A stretch of 17,478 nucleotides of DNA from an uncultured Bdellovibrionales bacterium (GTDB lineage Bacteria; Bdellovibrionota; FAC87; UBA2466), in assembly GCA_937903155.1 (NCBI GenBank), contig CALCZU010000040.1, positions 1-17,478 of the forward strand, read 5' to 3'. This document shows, in pieces, positions 1 through 6,224 of the stretch. The position numbers and the translations under genes are program-made. Position 1 is the first letter of the stretch. Each line of letters opens with the position of its first letter. The notes under the pieces were generated by a model. That model had not been told where the DNA came from and ran no database searches. It saw only the letters and a program-made list of their open reading frames with translations.

Positions 1-593
1 ACCCCATCTTTTTTCTGAGGATCTGCGGCGATGATGCCCGCGCAATGAGTTCCGTGACTATTCGTATCGGTCACTTTTCCGGTGTGCGTGTTAAAGCTAA
101 AGCCTGTCACATCGTCGATATAACCATTTCCGTCATCATCGATTCCGTTTCCAGGAATTTCTTTTTTATTGATCCAGATGTGATTTTTCAAGGCCGAGTG
201 TTGGGTATCCACTCCGGTATCGAGAACGGCGACCACGATCCCTTCGCCCGTGAATTTATTTTCAAAGGCAGAGTAGTTCATCTTGTCGACATGCCAGCTT
301 TCTTCGACAGCGGCAGCGCTCACCTGCGGAGTGGTTTCTAAACCAATTGGAAAGTCGGGATAAATTTCTTTCGTCCCAAAATTCTCTTGGAGAAGGTCTA
401 ACTCTCTCGCATCCTGATTTTTTTTATCGTTTGTGATGACGGTGTAGGTATTTTTAAAGTGTAATTCTTTGACACTCCTAAAACCCAACCTTTTCAAACT
501 ATCCTGATTTCGAATCGCATTTTTGACAATCCAACGATCCGCCCGAGCACTCCCCACGTACGACATTAAACAAATGATGATTAAGAAACGCAT
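1..593 (-). CDS. Exported subtilisin-like serine protease (S8), N-terminal part only
   Basis: The reading frame is open from an ATG at 593 to the window edge, giving 197 codons; the C-terminal part lies outside. Residues 1-18 look like a Sec signal peptide with a cleavage site after ARA. Residues 20-85 resemble a short inhibitor-like propeptide. The S8 domain starts near residue 115: VAVLDTGVD holds the catalytic Asp (D125) and NSHGTHCAG holds the catalytic His (H180), with the acidic IDDDGNGYIDDV stretch between them that is usual in subtilases. The catalytic Ser should lie beyond the edge. A strong Shine-Dalgarno (AAGGGGGA) sits 8 nt upstream of the ATG. The product is probably a secreted or periplasmic endopeptidase; its substrate cannot be told. 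The 77 bp between it and the speD-like gene hold nothing else I can support. Confidence 0.93.
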   Translation of the reverse strand, partial: MRFLIIICLMSYVGSARADRWIVKNAIRNQDSLKRLGFRSVKELHFKNTYTVITNDKKNQDARELDLLQENFGTKEIYPDFPIGLETTPQVSAAAVEESWHVDKMNYSAFENKFTGEGIVVAVLDTGVDTQHSALKNHIWINKKEIPGNGIDDDGNGYIDDVTGFSFNTHTGKVTDTNSHGTHCAGIIAADPQKKDG

Positions 594-670
594 GTAGTAT
601 TCCCCCTTGTGTGGAGAATAGTAACTCAGATTTCTAAAAAATAAAAATCGGGCAAAAATGAGGCTAAGTT

Positions 671-1135
671 TTAGTAATCTTCAACTTCGATCAGCTCTTC
701 GTCTTCTCGGAGTCGATAGACTAAAGTCGTCTCAATCGTTTTCGGTTTGAAGATGCGTTTCAATTCGTCGTATACGACGTCAGGATCGAAACCTTTGCAA
801 CTGTAACAGTCGAAAGTAAAAAAGGGTTTGAAAACGCGTCTTTGAATTCCTGTGGGTTTTCTTTTTCCGTCTTTTTGACCTTGTGGAAAAGTGTGGATGC
901 TCACATGACTAGTTGCAATAATCGCCACGCCCGTGATCCCAATATCTGGGTGATCTTCTTTTCGGACTTTGTAAACGATCGGAAGTCCCATCGGTTGCAT
1001 GCCAATTTTTACGGGTAGGTTTCTTAGAAAAGAATAAACCACGTCGAAAGACATTAAAGCTTTTCGGTCGCAATCGAAACCGGAACACATTAAGTGAGGC
1101 CAGCCGCGGTAATCATCTGCATCTGTCATTGCCAT
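671..1135 (-). CDS. speD: SpeD/SpeH-family pyruvoyl-dependent decarboxylase (AdoMet decarboxylase-like)
   Basis: This 154-residue protein has the core of prokaryotic S-adenosylmethionine decarboxylase. The motif SHVSIHTFP (residues 76-84) contains the Ser expected to become the pyruvoyl group by self-cleavage (S76) and the conserved proton-donor His (H81). A later SCKGFDPD segment carries the expected catalytic Cys (C113), followed by a typical C-terminal helix ending in FKPK. The family makes decarboxylated AdoMet for spermidine synthesis. Two things are odd: the residue before the cleaved Ser is Thr rather than the usual Glu, and about 17 extra residues separate the Ser motif from the Cys motif. 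No spermidine synthase or other polyamine gene is nearby. The ATG at 1135 is chosen over a TTG at 1174 because a GGGAGG lies 9 nt upstream and the candidate promoter would place the transcript start downstream of that TTG. The family is sure; the substrate is not. Confidence 0.85.
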   Translation of the reverse strand: MAMTDADDYRGWPHLMCSGFDCDRKALMSFDVVYSFLRNLPVKIGMQPMGLPIVYKVRKEDHPDIGITGVAIIATSHVSIHTFPQGQKDGKRKPTGIQRRVFKPFFTFDCYSCKGFDPDVVYDELKRIFKPKTIETTLVYRLREDEELIEVEDY

Positions 1136-1144
1136 AAGGTAAAC

Positions 1145-1150
1145 CCTCCC
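1145..1150 (-). promoter_or_regulatory. Ribosome binding site deciding the speD-like start
   Basis: GGGAGG on the minus strand lies 9 nt before the ATG at 1135. It makes that ATG the better start than the in-frame TTG at 1174, which has no such site. Confidence 0.65.
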
Positions 1151-1177
1151 AATAAATTGGCGATAATGAACCAAAGG

Positions 1178-1206
1178 GTTTTACCAACGAAATTCCAGAT
1201 TGTGAA
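1178..1206 (-). promoter_or_regulatory. Candidate sigma70-type promoter of the speD-like gene
   Basis: On the minus strand, TTCACA (1201-1206, 5 of 6 matches to the -35 consensus) is separated by 17 nt from TAAAAC (1178-1183, 4 of 6 matches to the -10). The predicted transcript start near 1171 leaves a leader of about 35 nt that contains the ribosome binding site. It suggests the gene is transcribed separately from the hydrolase gene upstream. Confidence 0.4.
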
Positions 1207-1246
1207 GTGAAAATAAAGCCCGAGGAGTTTTAACTTTGCGAGAGAC

Positions 1247-2020
1247 CTACAGAATCTGCAAAAGGGGAGCTGGTGTCTCTTCTTTCGAAAGCTTATGAAG
1301 GAAGCTGGACATTAAAGAATAACTTTTTTTACTCATTAAAAACTCACTGTGCGAAATTTTTGAGAGCTCAACCGCCGTCACGTCTTGGTTTCCAAAAACC
1401 GTATCTGGAAGTGCGGTAGATTGTTTCGGACAGAGAAAATCACCGTTCGAGCTCAAGGCTAGAGTCGGAAAGTTTTTTGGGTAAGGGGTTTTATTGAGAG
1501 AGCGAATAAATCGCGAAAACGGAAGCATTTGATATAAGCAACGCGCCTTCAATGCTAAATGAGAGATAAATCCCAGACCAGCCACCCAGGTGCCGCGGTG
1601 GGGAGTTCCGAGCGTCACTAAGGCATCACAGTAATGCGATCCGCCTAGCATCTGGATATACCAACGCGAAGCCAGGCCTCCGGCAGAGTGTGCCACCAGA
1701 TAAATTTTCGATTTCTGCATTCCTCGCAATTTTCGAATTCTCAAAATCAGAGAATAGATTTTGTGGGCGACGGGGAAAAACCCTAAAAAAGCTTCCGAAA
1801 TCGTGGTCCATTCCAATCCAACGGCGAAAACATTGAATCCATCTTTAATCAGACGTTTTCTCATGATGGTGAGCGTACGTCTCGTCGCACCGAATCCGCT
1901 AACTAAAATGATGGTGGGTTTATTCGGATCGATTTCTGAGATTTCAACCCAAGTTTCGGAGACTTGACCAGGAAGTGGAAGGATATGAACAATTTCCTGT
2001 ATGAATGGACTGAGTTTCAA
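1247..2020 (-). CDS. Alpha/beta hydrolase, lipase/esterase-like
   Basis: This protein of about 257 residues has the marks of a lipase-type alpha/beta hydrolase. They are an oxyanion-hole region ILVSGFG near residues 38-44, the nucleophile elbow VAHSAGG with Ser112, a following TLGTPHRGT block as in triacylglycerol lipases and PGAP1-like enzymes, a candidate Asp194 (NGDFLCP) and a candidate catalytic His224 (ISHSEF). There is no signal peptide, so it is probably cytoplasmic or membrane-associated; it would hydrolyse lipid or other acyl esters, substrate unknown. A GTG at 2026 lies in the same frame but shares its first base with the GGAGG ribosome site. The TTG at 2020, 5 nt after that site, is the better start. 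It lies 19 nt after the stop of the lipoprotein gene, so the two are probably one transcript. Confidence 0.85.
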   Translation of the reverse strand: MKLSPFIQEIVHILPLPGQVSETWVEISEIDPNKPTIILVSGFGATRRTLTIMRKRLIKDGFNVFAVGLEWTTISEAFLGFFPVAHKIYSLILRIRKLRGMQKSKIYLVAHSAGGLASRWYIQMLGGSHYCDALVTLGTPHRGTWVAGLGFISHLALKARCLYQMLPFSRFIRSLNKTPYPKNFPTLALSSNGDFLCPKQSTALPDTVFGNQDVTAVELSKISHSEFLMSKKSYSLMSSFLHKLSKEETPAPLLQIL

Positions 2021-2025
2021 TTTCA

Positions 2026-2030
2026 CCTCC
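2026..2030 (-). promoter_or_regulatory. Ribosome binding site deciding the hydrolase start
   Basis: GGAGG on the minus strand fuses directly with an in-frame GTG, which leaves no spacer for that codon. The TTG at 2018-2020 has a 5-nt spacer and is therefore preferred. Confidence 0.6.
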
Positions 2031-2039
2031 TATTATCGG

Positions 2040-2783
2040 CTATTCCTCGATAGGAGTTGACGAGTTCGGTGAAGAAGGGCTCTGAGTTTGGCTCTCTCCC
2101 TGAAACGGAAGAGCGCTCTCTGGCTCTGCGTCGTTCGATTCGAGAAGCGTCGGCTTCGCGTCTTCAGGTGTGGCGGCAGGTTCGGGAATTTGCTTTTGCA
2201 GTTTTTGACTGACGTCGTCGGGAATTTTCTTCGGGAAAACCGGCGCTACCGGCGGAACGTGCGTAGGCGAAACCTTTTTGACAGGCGTTTTCACAATCGG
2301 TTTTCGATCGGCAGGCTTTTTCAGTTTGATATTTTTTTCGATAAACGCGACGACCTTATTAATGTCCGTCAGACCGCCTACCGTTAAACTCTGACGCTTG
2401 AAATCATAAAACATTTGAAGCCCCGTGTAGACTAAACGCAAATCTCGGTTGGCGGCTTTTGGATGGGAAAATAATTGAATTAAAAACTCCAAGCGCTCCT
2501 TGGGTTCGAACTGCAATCCGACACCTTCATAGCCGAGCGATGTGAGCAACTGCATGAGCTTCGTGTAGGTCGGATCTTGGGTGGCCTCGACGGCGTTTAA
2601 TGCATTGGGATCTTCTTTCACTTCTTCTAAAACCTCACTCCGGCTAAAAGCGTTGAATTTTGGTTCGGAGGGAGGCGGGGTTTCAGGCGGTGTGGAGGCA
2701 CAGGAAACGATCAAAACGATGGATGCTACGATTGTTAAGAAGTTAAGAACTCGATGCTTCATAGTGTTGGCTTTTTGCGTCAT
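2040..2783 (-). CDS. Pro-rich lipoprotein of unknown function
   Basis: The 247-residue product begins with a signal sequence ending in LIVSC (lipobox Cys28, or Cys21 if the second ATG at 2762 is used), so it should be lipidated. After a Pro-rich stretch comes a mainly helical segment (about residues 50-155, DPTYTKLMQLL through VVAFIEKNIK). The C-terminal third is Lys/Pro- and then Pro/Glu/Ser-rich and looks disordered, like a spacer crossing the periplasm. I do not recognise the family. Neither ATG has a convincing ribosome site, so the start is uncertain by 7 codons. It precedes the alpha/beta hydrolase gene by about 19 nt and is divergent from the AMIN-like gene, with roughly 70 bp between them for both promoters. 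Confidence 0.75.
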   Translation of the reverse strand: MTQKANTMKHRVLNFLTIVASIVLIVSCASTPPETPPPSEPKFNAFSRSEVLEEVKEDPNALNAVEATQDPTYTKLMQLLTSLGYEGVGLQFEPKERLEFLIQLFSHPKAANRDLRLVYTGLQMFYDFKRQSLTVGGLTDINKVVAFIEKNIKLKKPADRKPIVKTPVKKVSPTHVPPVAPVFPKKIPDDVSQKLQKQIPEPAATPEDAKPTLLESNDAEPESALPFQGESQTQSPSSPNSSTPIEE

Positions 2784-2836
2784 GAGATTGTGAATATTTC
2801 CTTAAGAGTTTAACACAATTCTCCGAAGCAGCTATT

Positions 2837-2841
2837 GGAGG
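2837..2841 (+). promoter_or_regulatory. Candidate ribosome binding site of the AMIN-like gene
   Basis: GGAGG lies 11 nt before an in-frame GTG at 2853 and 23 nt before the ATG at 2865. The spacing favours the GTG, though it is on the long side, and an ATG start without a ribosome site remains possible. Confidence 0.4.
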
Positions 2842-2852
2842 CACATTCTTTT

Positions 2853-3944
2853 GTGCAAATCGCTATGAACAAAAAACTCATTCTTTTTTCTCTCATCACC
2901 CTCATCGGTCTGAACGGTTTTGCGAAAGGCCATTCCGAAGGCGCGGAACTCACTATCCGTAACTTCCGATTCGCAAGACATCACGCTCTAGATTTCGAAA
3001 GACTTGTCCTGGAATTCAACGGCGAAGGAGCTCACCCCCCTTCGATTAAAGTCGTAACTCAAGAAAAAGAGAGCCGAATTTCCATTCAAGGGATCCAACT
3101 CGCCGGCGGAATTCCCGAGGCCGCGATTAACGATTCTTACAAAGGAACAAGTAAGTATTTCGGACCCATCGCGATTAATACAGACAGTCCTGAAGGCGGC
3201 ATTTTGATTCGCGCTTTCTCTAAAGCAGCAGACAGTAAAATGGATGCGTTTTGGCTGTCCAGCCCTCCTCGCTTAATTGTCGACGTGTTCCCTCAGAACT
3301 CCGAACGTTCTTTTGGAAGAGAAGTCGTCGGACAAAATCGTGAATTCGCATCGACGAACTCGCATAAAACGGGTCACTCTGGTTCCAAAGAACATTCTTC
3401 GCCCGCACCTCGTTCGACGGACAGCGTGGTCTGTTATCCTGCGAACACACAAGTGAAACCGTCTTTAGGTTTTGATAAACGTACGAATTCAAAAGGACTG
3501 GTGATGACGGTGGAAGATTTGCAAAGCAATCGTCCTATCGGAAATGACATTCTTTGTTTCCCTGCTACAGCGCAAGTGATGCCAAGCATTTCCTTCCGCT
3601 CGGGCGAACCTTTGACAAGTCTTTTCCAAGGAAACTTCGAAGAAAAGCCACGCGTCTTTGCTCCGGCCCCCAAAGTACAAGCTGCAGCGGCTCCCCAAAA
3701 GCCAATGAATTTTCAAGAGCAGTTGAATCAAGAAGCCGACGACATTATGGGATTACCTGAACTCGAAGCGCCTCGCGCTCCGACGGCTTCGGCATCGGCT
3801 TACGACGACAATTTTAATAAAAACAACCCTCCCCCAACGTTAGGAAAAACACTCCTTCCTCCCGTTGAATCCGGAGGTTCAGGCCACAAATCGTCGAATC
3901 AGGGTGCAAACCCGGCGACACTTTTACCGCCTTTGCCGCATTAA
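2853..3944 (+). CDS. Exported AMIN-like protein with duplicated Cys motif and Pro-rich tail
   Basis: The N-terminus is a signal peptide (MNKKLILFSLITLIGLNGFA, counted from the ATG at 2865), so the protein is periplasmic or exported. Residues 28-143 have the alternating strand pattern of an AMIN-type domain: RLVLEFNG near the start and PPRLIVDVFP at the end. AMIN domains direct proteins to peptidoglycan or secretin/pilus complexes. The middle of the protein has two related 16-residue blocks, VCYPANTQVKPSLGF and LCFPATAQVMPSISF, about 40 residues apart. The rest is low in complexity, rich in Pro, Ala and Ser, and ends with two TLLPP motifs. The AMIN call rests on pattern only. The gene is divergent from the Pro-rich lipoprotein gene and is followed by a palindromic repeat. 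GTG 2853 is chosen as start from the ribosome site; ATG 2865 is the alternative. Confidence 0.7.
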   Translation: MQIAMNKKLILFSLITLIGLNGFAKGHSEGAELTIRNFRFARHHALDFERLVLEFNGEGAHPPSIKVVTQEKESRISIQGIQLAGGIPEAAINDSYKGTSKYFGPIAINTDSPEGGILIRAFSKAADSKMDAFWLSSPPRLIVDVFPQNSERSFGREVVGQNREFASTNSHKTGHSGSKEHSSPAPRSTDSVVCYPANTQVKPSLGFDKRTNSKGLVMTVEDLQSNRPIGNDILCFPATAQVMPSISFRSGEPLTSLFQGNFEEKPRVFAPAPKVQAAAAPQKPMNFQEQLNQEADDIMGLPELEAPRAPTASASAYDDNFNKNNPPPTLGKTLLPPVESGGSGHKSSNQGANPATLLPPLPH

Positions 3945-3947
3945 TTG

Positions 3948-3995
3948 CTAGAAAGCAGTCATTGCTTCGGTACGCTCGCAATGACGGAATTCTAG
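3948..3995. repeat. Short palindromic repeat, minimal member of a dispersed family
   Basis: An 8-bp perfect stem, GTCATTGC (3958-3965) with GCAATGAC (3978-3985), lies inside a 6-bp outer stem, CTAGAA (3948-3953) with TTCTAG (3990-3995). Read on the minus strand, the core follows the same order of blocks as the long repeats at 11661 and 17404: GTCRTTGCGAG, then CGTA, then GAAGCAAT. It begins 3 nt after the stop of the AMIN-like gene, so the hairpin may also mark the 3' end of that mRNA, although no T-run follows. Confidence 0.65.
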
Positions 3996-4001
3996 AAACT
4001 G

Positions 4002-4031
4002 TTGACACTATTCGGCAATCGCACTCATACT
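4002..4031 (+). promoter_or_regulatory. Candidate sigma70 promoter of the RNase R gene
   Basis: A perfect TTGACA (4002-4007) is followed after 18 nt by CATACT (4026-4031, 4 of 6 matches to the -10). The transcript would begin near 4037-4039, exactly at the GTG that best starts RNase R, implying a leaderless mRNA. No ribosome site is visible upstream of that GTG, which agrees. Confidence 0.5.
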
Positions 4032-4037
4032 TGTTTG

Positions 4038-6224
4038 GTGAGTCGACAGCGTAGAAAACAGCAGAATAAGCAACAAAAGAGTCGCCCCAAAGGTCGCGGT
4101 CGCCGCGGCGGTCAAGCTCAGGGTTCAGATCAAGGACAGGGTCAGCAGCAACAAGGCGGACCCAATCCAGGTCGAGGGCGCCGTCATGGACGCTTCAATC
4201 AACCCAATCAAAATGACCGGCCTCACGGCAGACGCGGTCACTCCTCGCGAAACCAGAATCAAAATGATCCTGCGGACGACGGATTTTCTTTTCTTAAAAA
4301 TCGCACTCAAAAACGGCACGAAGGAAAAATTGACAAAAATCGAAAAGGTTTTGGGTTTGTCATTTGTTTTGTCAAAGACATTCCGGATGCTTATGTCGAT
4401 GCGAAGCAAGCCTCTTACCTTTTAGATGGCGATATCGTTCGTTACACTTTGAAACGAGACGGAAAACGCGTTTATGCTCACATTGCCGAAGTCGTGGGAC
4501 ATACTCAATCGCTTGTGTTTGGACAGGTCATGGAGTCCAAAGGACGTTACTTTATTGATACGGGAATCGATTTTTTCGCTTTCAAGGACAAGAGTAAGGA
4601 GATCGTCAAAGGCGATTGGGTCACGGCGAAGATCGTCGACTTTCCGACTCACGAGCACCCTGCCCGAGTCATTTTACAAGAATCGATGGGAAATGAGCTG
4701 ACTCCCAAGCAAGATGTCGCAATTACGATTTCGAAATATTCTCTTCCGAATGAATTTCCCGCCCAAGTCATCAAAGAAGCCGACGAAGCCATCGAGCGCG
4801 CCAAAGTGGAAATGCTCGATCCTCCGTCGACACGCAGAGATTACCGAGACCGAGATTTCGTCACAATTGACGGCGAGGATGCCAAGGATTTCGATGATGC
4901 GATTTTGGTAGAGGCGCCCAGCAGTGGTCCTGCCTTTATTTTGTATGTTGCGATTGCGGACGTGAGTTTTTTCGTCAGAGACGGAACGGAGTTAGATAAA
5001 GAAGCGCTCAATCGTGCGACGAGTGTGTATTTTCCGGGAATCGCGATTCCGATGCTTCCCCACCAGTTGTCCGACAATGTTTGCAGTTTGCGACCTAAAG
5101 AAGACAAGCTCGCGATGGTGGCTGAAATCCATTACGACAAAGCTGGCGGCATTATTGCGACGAAATTCTACGATGCGATTATCAAAACCATTCGTCGACT
5201 GACCTACACTGAAGTGCATGAATTTATCGAAAGTAAAAATCGCGACAAATACAGCGACGTTGAAAAACCGCTCAGCGTTGCTTATCAACTTTATCGCAAG
5301 CTTTTAGAGGGAAGAAAAAATCGAGGCGTTCTCGATTTCGATTTAGCCGAATCGAAACTGCAACTCGATAAAGACCAAATGCCTGTGAGCGTTTTTAAGG
5401 CACCCAAGTATGAATCCCACAAACTCATCGAAGAGTTTATGATCGCAGCGAATCAAGTCGTCGCAAAAGCGTTGAAAGAAGGACGACAAAAAGCGCTTTA
5501 CCGAATTCACGAGCATCCTGATCCCGAAGTCATTCAAGAATTGAATCTGCTCGCGAAATCCCTCGGATTTAACTACCTTCTTCGCGAAGTGAGTCCAAAA
5601 TCCTTCTCAGATTTCTTAAAAAATACGTTGAACAATAAAGGCACCCGAACGCTCCACACCATGGTGCTCCGTTCTCAGAAGCAAGCGCGTTATAGTCCTT
5701 CGCCTATTGGTCATTTTGGATTGGCGCTCCGCGACTATGCGCACTTTACCTCCCCCATTCGACGGTATCCGGATCTTCTTGTACACCGCGCATTAAAACG
5801 GCTTATTGGAACGCATGATAAAGCCGATAAGTTCAATAAGGACCACGACTTTGAGGAACTCGGAGAAGTCACCTCCGAACGAGAAAGACGCGCGACAGAA
5901 GCCGAGCGTTTCATCGTTCGAAGAAAACAATGTTGGTTCATGAAGGGTCGCGAGGGCGAAAAATTTCCGGGAATGATTACCGGAGTGATCGCAAAAGGTC
6001 TCTTTGTTGAGATCGCTGATTTTGCTTTGGAAGGTTTTGTGCCCAAAGACTCTCTCGATGGCCATTATGAATACGACGAAATGCGAGTTTGCTTAAGAAA
6101 GCGCCCGGGACATACCGTTCTCGGCTTAGGCGATTCTCTCGAAGTGGTTGTAAAAAACGTCTCAGTCGATGATAACGAAATTACTTTGGCACTAACCGAT
6201 GAAGGTCATCAGCACAGCAAATAA
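4038..6224 (+). CDS. rnr: Ribonuclease R (RNB-family 3'-5' exoribonuclease)
   Basis: RNase R degrades structured RNA from the 3' end. In this 728-residue protein, residues about 85-235 contain the oligonucleotide/cold-shock-like RNA-binding region, starting near RKGFGFV. The RNB domain carries TIDGEDAKDFDDA with the four metal-binding Asp positions D278, D284, D286 and D287, and later HFTSPIRRYPDLLVHR. An S1 domain (about 640-722, GMITGVIAKGLFVEI) ends the protein. Residues 1-80 are an unusual basic, disordered extension rich in Arg, Gly, Gln and Asn, with RGRRGG-type motifs; the Lys-rich C-terminal tail of Escherichia coli RNase R is absent. The frame is also open from a TTG at 4002, but that TTG is the -35 box, so GTG 4038 is preferred. 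The 3' end overlaps the UbiB-like gene by 26 nt, suggesting cotranscription. Confidence 0.96.
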   Translation: MSRQRRKQQNKQQKSRPKGRGRRGGQAQGSDQGQGQQQQGGPNPGRGRRHGRFNQPNQNDRPHGRRGHSSRNQNQNDPADDGFSFLKNRTQKRHEGKIDKNRKGFGFVICFVKDIPDAYVDAKQASYLLDGDIVRYTLKRDGKRVYAHIAEVVGHTQSLVFGQVMESKGRYFIDTGIDFFAFKDKSKEIVKGDWVTAKIVDFPTHEHPARVILQESMGNELTPKQDVAITISKYSLPNEFPAQVIKEADEAIERAKVEMLDPPSTRRDYRDRDFVTIDGEDAKDFDDAILVEAPSSGPAFILYVAIADVSFFVRDGTELDKEALNRATSVYFPGIAIPMLPHQLSDNVCSLRPKEDKLAMVAEIHYDKAGGIIATKFYDAIIKTIRRLTYTEVHEFIESKNRDKYSDVEKPLSVAYQLYRKLLEGRKNRGVLDFDLAESKLQLDKDQMPVSVFKAPKYESHKLIEEFMIAANQVVAKALKEGRQKALYRIHEHPDPEVIQELNLLAKSLGFNYLLREVSPKSFSDFLKNTLNNKGTRTLHTMVLRSQKQARYSPSPIGHFGLALRDYAHFTSPIRRYPDLLVHRALKRLIGTHDKADKFNKDHDFEELGEVTSERERRATEAERFIVRRKQCWFMKGREGEKFPGMITGVIAKGLFVEIADFALEGFVPKDSLDGHYEYDEMRVCLRKRPGHTVLGLGDSLEVVVKNVSVDDNEITLALTDEGHQHSK

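Noticed and set aside
45..341. Plus-strand open frame of 98 codons at the window start
   Set aside because: It is antisense to the subtilase, whose D125 and H180 motifs are clear in the minus frame.
594..670. Intrinsic terminator after the speD-like gene
   Set aside because: The T-rich stretch is present but I found no GC-rich stem before it.
1136..1174. SpeD-like start at the TTG at 1174
   Set aside because: It has no ribosome site, while GGGAGG precedes the ATG at 1135 and the candidate promoter starts transcription downstream of the TTG.
4002..4037. RNase R start at the TTG at 4002
   Set aside because: That TTG is the first triplet of a perfect -35 box with a well-spaced -10, so it would not be transcribed by this promoter.
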